DNA of 64,000 nucleotides from Novipirellula herctigrandis. GTDB taxonomy: Bacteria; Planctomycetota; Planctomycetia; Pirellulales; Pirellulaceae. Location: positions 1,487,095 through 1,551,094 of the forward strand of contig SJPJ01000001.1 in the NCBI GenBank assembly GCA_007859835.1, in the 5' to 3' direction. The stretch's first letter is position 1; each line of letters begins with the position of its first letter. Made by a program: the position numbers and the translations under genes. Shown piece by piece: positions 34,023 through 43,217 of the stretch. The notes beneath the pieces were generated by a model. The model saw only the letters and a program-made list of their open reading frames with translations, did not search any database and had not been told where the DNA came from.

Positions 34023-35762
34023 ATGGCCAACGCGGTATCACGCAACCGAACGATTTTGCAGTTACTGGTTCTCACGCTGGTGTGCTCGTCGGCGTTGGCA
34101 ACGGACCGCACCACGTTTGTGATACCGATAGAAAATCGATCGAGTAACGTCGAAACGGTGACCAACGCCCGATTCGCAGATGAAATCACTGGCGATGGGC
34201 TTTCGGACGGGAAGTTGTCCAAGTCTTGGCAAGCCTACATTCGGTTGTGGAAAGCCCACTACGCCGCCCCATCCAACAAAGCAATTCGGCGGTACTTTGG
34301 TTTACCGCTCGAAGGCAAAGTCCAAATTAAAAGGTCGGCCGGACGATCGGCACCTTCGTTTCTGCGTTGGCGACGGGCCAGCTATGTAGAGTTCGAGACG
34401 CCACACTTTGTGATCTATAGTCGTGCCGCGGACCAAGAAACGCGAAGTGTCGCCGAAGACATGGAACAGTGTTACTGGATTTGGACTCAGATGTTTTTCC
34501 CTCTCTGGGAAGGGAACCAACAAGTCGCGGTAACGATGGCCGATTATGATCCCAATCAATCGATCGCCGAATTTCTCGAACATCGACCGAGTCGCTTGTC
34601 GGCACGGAAAAAGATGCAGGTGGTTCTTTTGCGTGATGCAAAGGAATACATCGCAACGCTAGGCCGCGACATGCCCGGTGTGGAGCGGTCGACAGGTTTT
34701 TATAGCGACGAGAATCGAACGATCTTTCTTTTCGCCGGTCACGAAGAGACAGTGGCGACGCGACGACACGAATTGACTCACCAATTATTCCGCGAAGCAA
34801 CTCGCCCAACCCGGTCTCGATCAACGAGGCAAAAGATGCCAGGCGAGGATTCTGGATTTTGGCTCGTCGAAGGTATCGCAGGTTACTTTGAATCAATGTC
34901 AGTCGGCAGGCCTAGCGGCGTCTGCGACGGAGTTGCCACGTTGGGCGGCTGGGATTCATCACGATTGGCGTACGCACGTTATCGGATCTTGGTCGGAAAC
35001 GATTTTATGCCACTCGACGAATTAGAACGCGATGGTCGGGTCGACGCGCAGCAACGCTCCGACTTAGCTCGTTGGTACGCTCATGCGATTACCCATACTC
35101 ATTTCCTGCTCGATGGCGGCAAGCCTTCGAATCGCAAGTGGGTTTACCATCGATTGGCAGAGATCTACGGAATCGAAAGCTCAATGGACGGTCCGAACGA
35201 ACAGGAAGTGACTGTCGCTCAGCTGCGTGGCTTTCTATCGGTCACCGATCAACACTTGCTTGACAATACAATCACAATGCCAATCACGAGGCTCTGTTTG
35301 GCCGGTTGTGAAGTGACCGAGAAGGGACTCAGATCGATTCCGGCTCAGCAAGAGTTGCAGTGGCTTGATTTGTCGCGGCTAAAGGTCGGTAGCGATGAGG
35401 TCATTCGGCTGGTTCCGATCGTTAACTCGCTCAAACAACTCAGCCTCGAAGCGACCGCAGTGGACGGTCGGATTGTCGATTGGATTTCCGCCGGGGTGGA
35501 CCTTGAGGAAATTGACCTCAGTTTCACGCCCGTTGACGATGAGTTGGCAACGGTAATCGGTAAATTTCAAAAACTCCAAACGCTCTGGCTCACTGGCACA
35601 CACATCTCCGACCGAACGATGGACGCGATCGAGTCGTTGCCAAATTTACAGGCTGTTGACGTGCAAAGGACTAAAGTCAGCGTCGAACAGCTGAAAAAGT
35701 TCACAACGGCGAGACCCGGCGTGAAAGTGAATCCGCTAGAATTACGGACGGAGCGACAGTGA
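34023..35762 (+). CDS. Secreted HExTH metallopeptidase with leucine-rich repeat tail
   Basis: The 579-residue protein begins with a signal peptide (ILQLLVLTLVCSSALA). Residues 120-300 form a gluzincin-like peptidase: 'FETPHFVIYSRA', HELTH (249-253) and GFWLVEGIAGYFES, whose Glu would be the third zinc ligand. This matches the DUF1570 type seen in planctomycetes. From about 385 the sequence changes to leucine-rich repeats of about 23-24 residues (ITRLCLAGCEVTEKGL, LQWLDLSRLKVGSDEV, LKQLSLEATAVDGRI, LEEIDLSFTPVDDEL, LQTLWLTGTHISDRT and LQAVDVQRTKVSVEQL). An extracytoplasmic enzyme whose LRR may hold the substrate. Divergent from the sulfatase gene. Confidence 0.8.
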   Translation: MANAVSRNRTILQLLVLTLVCSSALATDRTTFVIPIENRSSNVETVTNARFADEITGDGLSDGKLSKSWQAYIRLWKAHYAAPSNKAIRRYFGLPLEGKVQIKRSAGRSAPSFLRWRRASYVEFETPHFVIYSRAADQETRSVAEDMEQCYWIWTQMFFPLWEGNQQVAVTMADYDPNQSIAEFLEHRPSRLSARKKMQVVLLRDAKEYIATLGRDMPGVERSTGFYSDENRTIFLFAGHEETVATRRHELTHQLFREATRPTRSRSTRQKMPGEDSGFWLVEGIAGYFESMSVGRPSGVCDGVATLGGWDSSRLAYARYRILVGNDFMPLDELERDGRVDAQQRSDLARWYAHAITHTHFLLDGGKPSNRKWVYHRLAEIYGIESSMDGPNEQEVTVAQLRGFLSVTDQHLLDNTITMPITRLCLAGCEVTEKGLRSIPAQQELQWLDLSRLKVGSDEVIRLVPIVNSLKQLSLEATAVDGRIVDWISAGVDLEEIDLSFTPVDDELATVIGKFQKLQTLWLTGTHISDRTMDAIESLPNLQAVDVQRTKVSVEQLKKFTTARPGVKVNPLELRTERQ

Positions 35763-35900
35763 ATTCACTGTCGTTTAGGGGCAAACACGGCTTCATTCCG
35801 CGTGTGACCATTCCCGTTGCGCCCATTCCTCTTGTGAACGACAAGACCAATTCATTAACCTACGCCACTCTGACACCGATCCCCCAACACTAACACTCCA

Positions 35901-37214
35901 TTGTCGCTTACCACGTCCCGCTCGCATTCCACGCCGAAACGATGGTCTTCATCGATCTCCGAGCGGTACGAATGTGTACTACCGGACGATTTGGTGGATT
36001 GGTTTGACCGCGAGATTTGGAAGCTTGAAGGGACGAGTGAATACGATCGGCCGGTTTCGCCGGAAGACCTTCTTAGCGAATCGCCCGATGCAATTTGGCC
36101 TGGGCTGATGCAGTGCGACATGCTGCCGATTCTTGGCGATTCAGCTGGCAATTGGCTTTGCCTCCGCGTCGGCCAAGATAACGCCGCCAACCAGATTGTG
36201 CAGTGGTACCATGGCGGTGGCGATTGGATGCCATGGGGCAACCGTCTTGCCGATGCGATTGTTTTTGAAACCTTTGTCGACAAATTACCGGGAAAACATC
36301 GACGATTGGCGATCCCTGCCGAAGACGCCAAAGAAGGTTTCCGTCCCCATGAAGACCCACTTGTTCGTTGGGCATTTGAACATCAAGCCGAGCCGGTCCG
36401 CAGATTACTCGACGAGGCCCCTAACGATGAGAGCTTGGCTAAGACATTATTGTCGCATCAGGTGGCCGAGATTGCTGTGCGATGCGAATTGATTCATGCC
36501 GCAATGGATCAACCATGGGCTGAAAAAATCGACAAAAAGATCGCTAGCGAAATGGGGTTTGCGTGGAATCAAATCGTCGAATGGATGTTTGATGGCAAAC
36601 GAATGCCCAAACAGGCACGCGAAAAAATCCAAAAACAGCTAAAGCTTCCCGACATCTTCTTCAAGAAACAAGATTGGGAAACGATCATGGCGCATAGTCA
36701 GATGTGCCGAGAACTTGCACCGGAGCTGACATGGCCTTGGGATTTGGTTGGTTACGGCCATGAACGCCAAGGAAACGAACATGATGCGATCACCTATTAC
36801 CAACAGGGTGCAATGCGTTCGACGTTTACCGATCAATCGGTCCGCATGCATACGCATTGGACGCAAATGAATGCGGCTAAATTTTCAGTTGCTCGGATGG
36901 AAAAACTTGATTCGGACTTCATAAAACGCTCTCCCTATTTGTCGCTGTTAAGATGCGGCGAATCCAATCACTCGCATCAAGGTGTCTTCGATTATTGGGT
37001 CAACCAAGCGAAACAAGCCGAGCGTTCCAATGAGGCTGCAAAGTCGATTGAGTGTCTGATGCAAGCCGGTTGGGATTTGGGCATCGATTCGATCGATCAA
37101 TACGGGCCGCTGATCGATGAGATTGTCGAGGCGACCAAATTTGCCAATCAAACAGCGCGAAGCACTTTAGCTAAAACGCATCGAAATTGTTTGGCTGACC
37201 GCTACGGAATTTGA
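35901..37214 (+). CDS. SUKH (SMI1/KNR4-like) domain protein with helical C-terminus
   Basis: A TTG at 35901 is the only start between the upstream in-frame stop (35871) and the domain. The N-terminal 150 residues have the SUKH layout: LPDDLVDWFDREIWKLEG, then WPGLMQCDMLPILGDSAGNWLCLRVG, 'NQIVQWYHGGGDWMPWGNRLADAI'. SUKH domains occur in polymorphic-toxin immunity proteins and in unrelated regulatory proteins. The remaining 290 residues are helical and Trp/Gln/Glu-rich, TPR-like in places (LVGYGHERQGNEHDAITYYQQGAM), which is unusual for an immunity protein. No toxin gene is adjacent. 437 residues; no signal peptide; cytoplasmic. Confidence 0.75.
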   Translation: MSLTTSRSHSTPKRWSSSISERYECVLPDDLVDWFDREIWKLEGTSEYDRPVSPEDLLSESPDAIWPGLMQCDMLPILGDSAGNWLCLRVGQDNAANQIVQWYHGGGDWMPWGNRLADAIVFETFVDKLPGKHRRLAIPAEDAKEGFRPHEDPLVRWAFEHQAEPVRRLLDEAPNDESLAKTLLSHQVAEIAVRCELIHAAMDQPWAEKIDKKIASEMGFAWNQIVEWMFDGKRMPKQAREKIQKQLKLPDIFFKKQDWETIMAHSQMCRELAPELTWPWDLVGYGHERQGNEHDAITYYQQGAMRSTFTDQSVRMHTHWTQMNAAKFSVARMEKLDSDFIKRSPYLSLLRCGESNHSHQGVFDYWVNQAKQAERSNEAAKSIECLMQAGWDLGIDSIDQYGPLIDEIVEATKFANQTARSTLAKTHRNCLADRYGI

Positions 37215-37688
37215 AAAGAGGATGGCTCGCCGACCGACTTCCCGCCCCCCCAATCTCCGGTCGATGACAGCCACCTGATTTGGTCGGCATCAATCGGCAT
37301 AATCGTTACTGTTTCAACCTCGATGACGCTTTCCTCGTCAAAGAAGCGGAACGATCCGAAGTATCAGCACGATCCGGTCGATTCCTATTACTGCCGGCAT
37401 GGGTCAACCAAGTGGACGACCCGATGCTAGAAGACGAGCGGTACCTCAGGACACGCGGCAGCTTATGTGGGTTTGCTGCCAAAGTGAAAACGAGGAACTT
37501 CTCTCGCGGGTTTATAAACAAAGCGGTCGTGAGACTTCCTCGGAAATCTCGCGGCCGCTTTTTTTTTGCTTTCCGACAAGTTTTTTTGCGATTTCTAGAA
37601 GTCAAAATAAACTAGCTAACGGATTGATGTCATCCGGTGTAAGATCACCGCTGCGATCCCCACCAAATCCCCCAATCTACTTGACCCA
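37215..37688. other. Gap with orphan terminator, 474 bp
   Basis: The gap between the SUKH gene and the RND adaptor gene holds a strong intrinsic terminator about 310 bases after the SUKH stop. Small open frames exist before it (for example a 35-codon frame at 37323-37430) but none has a ribosome binding site or recognisable sequence. Confidence 0.55.
37522..37567 (+). terminator. Strong intrinsic terminator
   Basis: A 13-bp stem (37522-37534 with 37547-37559, two G-U pairs), a 12-base loop, and a run of nine T (37559-37567). It may end a long SUKH transcript or a separate small transcript. Confidence 0.88.
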
Positions 37689-38954
37689 ATGTTCAGCCGA
37701 ATTCTGAATTGCTGTTTGCCAATCATTTGTTTGATAACCTTGTCCTCGACATCCAATGCCCAACCCGGTGGCCCCGCCAGTGTCGTGGCAGCTCCCGTCA
37801 TCGAGCGAGATATTTCTGCGGAGCAGGCTTTCGTGGCGAATGTAAAACCGTGGCGAAGCGTGACAGTCGGCAGTGCCGTCGATGGCCGCGTGCTCGAATT
37901 TTTGGTCAAAGCGGGCCAAGAAATCGAAAAAGGTCAGCCCCTTTCTCAGCTTCGCACAAAAACGATTGAGATCGAAATCGCTGGCGCCCAAGCCGAATTG
38001 ACCCTGCGGCAAGCCGAACTGGAGGAACAACGAAACGGATCGCGACCGGACGAACTTGCCCTTTCCGAAGCATTGACCGAAGTCGCAGCAGCCAATAGCC
38101 AATATGCCAAGGCGAAACTTGAACGCGCCAAAACGCTATTCAACCAATCTACCAGTATGTCACAAGACGAATACGAATCGGCCCGCGCCGAAGCCTTAGT
38201 CGCAGCGGCCAGGGTAGCCGAAGCGAACAGTTCTTTTCGTCTCGTAAAAGAAGGACCTCGAAAAGAGAAAATCGAACAAGCCGTTGCGCGTGTGGAAGTC
38301 CAAAAACAACTTCTCGAAGGGCTAAAGGACCGCTTGGAAAAGTACACGGCACGGGCGCCTTTCAACGGATTCGTATCAGCCGAAATGACGCAAACCGGTG
38401 CATGGGTTCGGCAAGCCGACCCGATCGCGAATGTGGTCGAGATCGATCCGGTGGAAATCGAAGTCTACGTTCCGGAAGCGGCAATTCGGTTTGTCACACT
38501 TGGCGGAAAAGTCAATGTCTCGGTCGAGGCATTTCCCGACCAAACCTTCGAAGGAACCATTGAACGCATCGTACCGCTAGCCGACAATCGCGCAAGATCC
38601 TTTCCGGTACGTGTCCGAGTTGCCAATGCGAAACAAAATGGCCGTCATCGGCTACTGCCCGGAATGCTCGCGCGCGTCACCTTACCAGCAGGAACGCTCG
38701 AGCCAAGACTGTTGGTCCCCAAAGACGCACTGCAATTCGGTGGAGCCAGCACCGTGGTATTTAAGGTTGTTGAGAACAAGGCGATGGCTGTGCCAGTCAA
38801 GGTCGGGCCAGCGCTGAAAAGTTGGATTTCGGTTTCGCCACAACTTAGTAATCAATTAAACAAAGGCGACCTGGTAATCACGCGAGGCAACGAGCGGATA
38901 CGTCCCGGCCAAGATGTCGTGATCAACGAACAACAACCCGCCTTAGCGAACTAG
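37689..38954 (+). CDS. RND efflux periplasmic adaptor (membrane fusion protein)
   Basis: The adaptor links an inner-membrane RND pump to an outer-membrane TolC channel. The 421-residue protein has a signal peptide (MFSRILNCCLPIICLITLSSTSNA), a lipoyl half (GSAVDGRVLEFLVKAGQEIEKGQPLSQL), a long helical hairpin (about 95-225, Glu/Ala/Arg-rich), the second lipoyl half (ARAPFNGFVSAEMTQTGAWV), and a beta-barrel and membrane-proximal region (VEIEVYVPE to PGMLARVTLPAG). There is no lipobox Cys, so it is periplasmic with an N-terminal signal. It lies 65 bases before the RND permease, clearly one operon. Substrates cannot be inferred. Confidence 0.92.
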   Translation: MFSRILNCCLPIICLITLSSTSNAQPGGPASVVAAPVIERDISAEQAFVANVKPWRSVTVGSAVDGRVLEFLVKAGQEIEKGQPLSQLRTKTIEIEIAGAQAELTLRQAELEEQRNGSRPDELALSEALTEVAAANSQYAKAKLERAKTLFNQSTSMSQDEYESARAEALVAAARVAEANSSFRLVKEGPRKEKIEQAVARVEVQKQLLEGLKDRLEKYTARAPFNGFVSAEMTQTGAWVRQADPIANVVEIDPVEIEVYVPEAAIRFVTLGGKVNVSVEAFPDQTFEGTIERIVPLADNRARSFPVRVRVANAKQNGRHRLLPGMLARVTLPAGTLEPRLLVPKDALQFGGASTVVFKVVENKAMAVPVKVGPALKSWISVSPQLSNQLNKGDLVITRGNERIRPGQDVVINEQQPALAN

Positions 38955-39019
38955 CCTCCACTGTCGGCTATCAACCTCTCCAAACGCGACATCCCCTTTC
39001 ACCTTTCAAATATCCCTCC

Positions 39020-42000
39020 ATGCATCCGATCGAAGCTTGCGTTCGCAATCCTGTCAAAGTCGCTGTTGGTGCGCTTCTGCTCATTCTGTTTGGCACCATC
39101 GCACTGGTGCGAATGCCGATGCAGCTAACACCAGAAGTCCAAACGCCAACACTAACTATTTCAACCCGTTGGCCCGGAGCAAGCCCACAGGAAGTCGAAC
39201 GAGAAATCATTCAAGAACAGGAGGAACAACTAAAAAGCGTCGAAGGGGTCACCAAGATGACCAGCGAATCGATGGACTCCAGCGGTTCGATTTCGATGGA
39301 GTTTCTTGTCGGGACCAACATGGAGGAAGCGTTGCTGAAGGTCAACAGCCGACTGCAGCAGGTTCCGGAATACCCCGAAGAGTCGGACGAGCCAGTCATT
39401 TCAACAAGCAATTCATCTGACCGGCCAATCGCATGGTTTATCCTTAGCGCATTACAACCGACGCACGAACAAATCGAAGCGTTCGCCAACGAGCACCCCC
39501 AAACCAAAGAAGCACTCGCCCCCGTTCTCCGGGCTGGCAACCCCGGCGTCCGGTTATTGCGATTACGAGACATCGCGATAGCGCATCCCGAACTCCATCC
39601 GCTACTGCCGCCGGATTTGAACGTCCCACAGATGCGGCGGTTTGCAGAAGATTCCATCGAAGCAAAACTCGAACGCGTCAACGGCGTCTCCAACGCGAAC
39701 GTGCTCGGCGGATTGACCGATGAGATGCAAGTCATTGTCGACCCCCAACGATTGGCCGCACGAAACTTAACGATTGACGATATTCGGCGCGTTTTGCGAA
39801 ACCAAAACCGAGACACGTCTGGCGGCGATTATTGGGAAGGCAAACGCCGCTGGGTCGTTCGAACGCTGAACCAATTCCGTGATCCCGAACAAGTGGAAAA
39901 GCAAGTCATTACGGTTCGCGACGGAGTCCCGGTCTTCATCCGCGACGTAGCCTCAGTGCAGCTTGGGTACAAAAAGCCCGATGGCTTGGTTCGACGTTTC
40001 GGCGAATCCGCGATCGCAGTCAATGCCCTGCGGGAAACCGGCGCGAACGTGCTCGATGTGATGGACGGTCTAAAAACCGCCGTCAGCGAATTGAACAACG
40101 ACATACTCCGGGACAAAAAACTGCAACTTTTGCAGGTCTACGACGAAACGGAATACATTGACGCGTCGGTCGCATTGGTCAACCAAAACATCGTTGTTGG
40201 TGGAACACTCACGATGTTGGTATTGATGCTGTTTTTGCATCTCCAAATCCGCACAATTCTATTCGTCCCCATGATTGTCGGCGCAACAATCGCCGCGCTT
40301 CTAATCAGTCCTTGGTTTGGACTCGTCACGCTTGGCCTCATCCTGCTCGCTGGTTTCTGGTTCGCACGCGGTGCCTTAGTCGTCGGATTGGCGATTCCCA
40401 TTAGTATCATCGGAACGTTCTTGCTATTGAATTTGTGGGGACGCTCACTCAACGTGATCAGTTTGGCGGGAATGGCGTTCGCTGTGGGAATGTTGGTCGA
40501 CAACGCCGTCGTGGTGCTCGAAAATATTTTCCGTCACTACCAACAAGGCGACGAACCATTCGAAGCGGCAATCCGAGGCACGAAAGAAGTTTGGGGAGCC
40601 GTGTTGGCGTCGACCTTGACGACCCTGGCCGTTTTCTTGCCGGTCTTATTTGTCGAAGAAGAAGCGGGCCAATTGTTTCGTGATATTGCACTCGCTATTA
40701 GTGCGGCAGTTGGATTGTCGCTTATCGTCAGTATCACGTTGATCCCAACGGCGACGGCACGATTATTGAAACCTCACGGGTTGAAACCGAGCAGAGATCC
40801 ATCCAATCCCGACCCGTCCAAAATTGAATCTTCAACAAAGCATGTTGGATTGGCCAATGGTATCGTTAAATCGCTGGTCGCGTTTTCGTCGCGGTTCGTG
40901 AGTGCCGTTGTCGCGACCAACCGATTCTTTCAAAAAAGCCTTCTCCGCCGATTGGCGATGGTCGTTGTTTTGCTAGCCGTAACAGCATGCGTTAGCTATG
41001 CGTTATGGCCTAAGGTCGAATACCTGCCGACTGGAAACCGCAACTTGGTCTTTGGAATCGTGTTACCGCCGCCCGGATACAACCTCGACGAATTATCGCG
41101 TCTTGGCGAAGTGGTCGAAGAGCATTTGAAACCCTACTGGGATATCGACCCCCAAAACGCGAATGCCGAAGAATTAAAATATCCTGCGATCTACGACTTC
41201 TTTTACGTAGCCCGTGGTCGCCAAGTTTTCCTTGGCGTTCGATCCGTCGACCCGCAACGAAGCGGCGAACTCGTCCCGCTGATCCAAAGTGTTAGCTCTA
41301 AATTGCCTGGCACATTCGTGATCGCCAAACAGTCGAGTCTGTTCGAGCAAGGCTTAACAGCAGGGCGAACGATTGATGTGGAAATCACCGGACCGGAACT
41401 TGAAAAATTGGTTGCTTTGGGAGGTCAAGTACTTGGCCAAGTCGTTGGCGCGCGTGGTGAACCAGTCGTTCCTGATGCGCAGGCCCGCCCCATACCAAGC
41501 CTTGACCTAAGCAATCCCGAAGTTCACATTGTGCCGCGACTCATGCAAGCCGAAGAAATGGGAGTCAACGCGACAAGCTTGGGATACGCCGTGAACGCTT
41601 TGGTCGACGGTGCATTCGCCGCCGACTACTATATTGGCGGTGACAAGATCGACTTGACGATCGTGGGCAATCCCGAACAAGCGAGTTCATCACAAGACTT
41701 AATGTCGCTTCCAATCGCCACGCCTGGTGGTCAATTGGTTCCACTACTGTCATTGGCCGATATCGACTTATCGAGCGGGCCGGAACAAGTGAATCACCGG
41801 GAACGGCAACGAGCGATCACGATTGAAGTGTCACCGCCGGCCGACATAGCGTTGGAAGATGCCCTGGAGCGAATCGAGACGCAAATCATCGATCCGATGC
41901 GCAAATCAGGTCAACTTGCTGGCGGTTACCAGATTGGCCTATCCGGAACCGCTGATAAACTGCGTGACACGTGGTTGGCTCTCCGGTGGAATGTATTGTT

Positions 42001-42565
42001 AGCACTATTGATCACTTATCTATTGATGGCTGCATTGTTCGAAAGTTGGATCTATCCGCTGGTGATCATCATGAGTGTGCCGCTTGGGGCCGTCGGAGGA
42101 ATTCTTGGATTGCGATTGTTGGGCCTCTATTTGAGTTGGCAAGGGTTAACGCCACAGCCGCTCGACGTCCTAACGATGCTCGGTTTCGTGATTTTGATTG
42201 GGACGGTCGTAAACAACGCAATCTTGATTGTGCATCAGTCGTTAAATCTGATGCGTGAAGAAAACTACACATCGCGAAACGCTATTTTGGAAAGCGTGCG
42301 AACCCGGGTTCGACCAATCCTGATGACCACGGCAACAACGATTTTGGGGCTTTGCCCGTTGGTGCTGTTTCCAGGCAGCGGCAGCGAATTGTACCGAGGT
42401 CTCGGCAGCGTCCTACTAGGCGGCCTTCTGGTATCGACCTTTTTTACCTTGGTGTTCGTCCCCGTTCTTTTCCAGCTTTTCATGGATGCAAAGGAGACGA
42501 AATTGGTAAAATTGCCCAATGCGTTAAGAGATGATGCTATTCGTCCGGCGAAATGCAACGCTTGA
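39020..42565 (+). CDS. RND family efflux permease (AcrB-like)
   Basis: The 1181-residue protein has the RND architecture: first helix at about 13-33, a large porter loop (LTISTRWPGASPQEVEREI), helices 2-6, a second porter loop and helices 7-12. The proton-relay region reads AFAVGMLVDNAVVVLENIF, with Asp494 then Asn where many HAE pumps have Asp-Asp. Ending GTVVNNAILIVHQSLNL and 'RPILMTTATTILGLCPL' is typical. It has about 45-50 extra residues in the first porter domain (LQPTHEQIEAFANEHPQ to HPLLPPDLN) absent from standard pumps. Its own outer-membrane channel is not adjacent; two TolC genes lie further right. Operon with the adaptor upstream; the fxsA gene follows. Confidence 0.94.
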   Translation: MHPIEACVRNPVKVAVGALLLILFGTIALVRMPMQLTPEVQTPTLTISTRWPGASPQEVEREIIQEQEEQLKSVEGVTKMTSESMDSSGSISMEFLVGTNMEEALLKVNSRLQQVPEYPEESDEPVISTSNSSDRPIAWFILSALQPTHEQIEAFANEHPQTKEALAPVLRAGNPGVRLLRLRDIAIAHPELHPLLPPDLNVPQMRRFAEDSIEAKLERVNGVSNANVLGGLTDEMQVIVDPQRLAARNLTIDDIRRVLRNQNRDTSGGDYWEGKRRWVVRTLNQFRDPEQVEKQVITVRDGVPVFIRDVASVQLGYKKPDGLVRRFGESAIAVNALRETGANVLDVMDGLKTAVSELNNDILRDKKLQLLQVYDETEYIDASVALVNQNIVVGGTLTMLVLMLFLHLQIRTILFVPMIVGATIAALLISPWFGLVTLGLILLAGFWFARGALVVGLAIPISIIGTFLLLNLWGRSLNVISLAGMAFAVGMLVDNAVVVLENIFRHYQQGDEPFEAAIRGTKEVWGAVLASTLTTLAVFLPVLFVEEEAGQLFRDIALAISAAVGLSLIVSITLIPTATARLLKPHGLKPSRDPSNPDPSKIESSTKHVGLANGIVKSLVAFSSRFVSAVVATNRFFQKSLLRRLAMVVVLLAVTACVSYALWPKVEYLPTGNRNLVFGIVLPPPGYNLDELSRLGEVVEEHLKPYWDIDPQNANAEELKYPAIYDFFYVARGRQVFLGVRSVDPQRSGELVPLIQSVSSKLPGTFVIAKQSSLFEQGLTAGRTIDVEITGPELEKLVALGGQVLGQVVGARGEPVVPDAQARPIPSLDLSNPEVHIVPRLMQAEEMGVNATSLGYAVNALVDGAFAADYYIGGDKIDLTIVGNPEQASSSQDLMSLPIATPGGQLVPLLSLADIDLSSGPEQVNHRERQRAITIEVSPPADIALEDALERIETQIIDPMRKSGQLAGGYQIGLSGTADKLRDTWLALRWNVLLALLITYLLMAALFESWIYPLVIIMSVPLGAVGGILGLRLLGLYLSWQGLTPQPLDVLTMLGFVILIGTVVNNAILIVHQSLNLMREENYTSRNAILESVRTRVRPILMTTATTILGLCPLVLFPGSGSELYRGLGSVLLGGLLVSTFFTLVFVPVLFQLFMDAKETKLVKLPNALRDDAIRPAKCNA

Positions 42566-42677
42566 TTCTACGCTTGGCACGGAAACTGCAACCATCAACC
42601 ATGACCTAGCTGTTCGATGCCAGATTGGCGGTTTTCCGCATTGGAAGAATCGGTACACGTCTCAATTGGATTTGGTG

Positions 42678-43217
42678 ATGTTTTTTCGTTTGCTTGTCGC
42701 TTTTATCGTCGTCCCGCTCGTCGAATTGGTTCTGTTACTCCGTTTGGCGGATGCCACTAGCGTGATGACAACGCTTGCGATCGTGATCATCACGGGCGTG
42801 ATCGGATCAGCGTTGGCGCGTCGCGAAGGGGTGTTGGCATGGTACCGTTTCCGTAGTGCGCTAGCCGAAGGCCGCATGCCGAGTCAAGAAATCCAAGATG
42901 GCTTGATGGTCGTTTTTGCAGCTGCTCTTCTTCTGACACCTGGGTTGCTAACCGACTCTCTCGGTTTCATCCTGCTAATACCTACAGGGCGAACTTTGAT
43001 CCGAAAGTACGTCTTGAGCCGCTACATCCGTGCAGTCGACGTCCACGTCAATACAACCGCGTCAACATCGGGATTCGAATCGCGAACGCATACGGATTCA
43101 ACCTATCCAGCACCCGATAGCGATCGTTTTGGCCCCACACCAAGGTCACCCCGACCAAATTCCAGCGCAAGCGGAAAGTCAAAAACGATCGACGCCAAAT
43201 CGTTCCGACGAAAATAG
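42678..43217 (+). CDS. fxsA: FxsA family membrane protein
   Basis: The ATG at 42678 gives 179 residues starting MFFRLLVAFIVVPLVELVLLLRL, the FxsA N-terminus. It continues with ITGVIGSALARREGVLAWYRFRSALAEGRMPSQEIQDGLMVVFAAALLLTPGLLTDSLGFILLIPTGR, split here as it spans several helices. FxsA of E. coli relieves phage T7 F-exclusion; its normal role is unknown. The last 60 residues are a polar Ser/Thr/Pro tail. The 3' end overlaps the convergent M50 fusion gene by 39 bases. It probably shares the RND transcript. Confidence 0.9.
   Translation: MFFRLLVAFIVVPLVELVLLLRLADATSVMTTLAIVIITGVIGSALARREGVLAWYRFRSALAEGRMPSQEIQDGLMVVFAAALLLTPGLLTDSLGFILLIPTGRTLIRKYVLSRYIRAVDVHVNTTASTSGFESRTHTDSTYPAPDSDRFGPTPRSPRPNSSASGKSKTIDAKSFRRK

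Noticed and set aside
37280-37615. 111-codon ORF between SUKH and RND adaptor
   Set aside because: It runs through the strong intrinsic terminator, has no ribosome binding site and no recognisable sequence.
37399-37707. 102-codon ORF across the orphan terminator
   Set aside because: It crosses the stem and T-run and overlaps the start of the adaptor gene.
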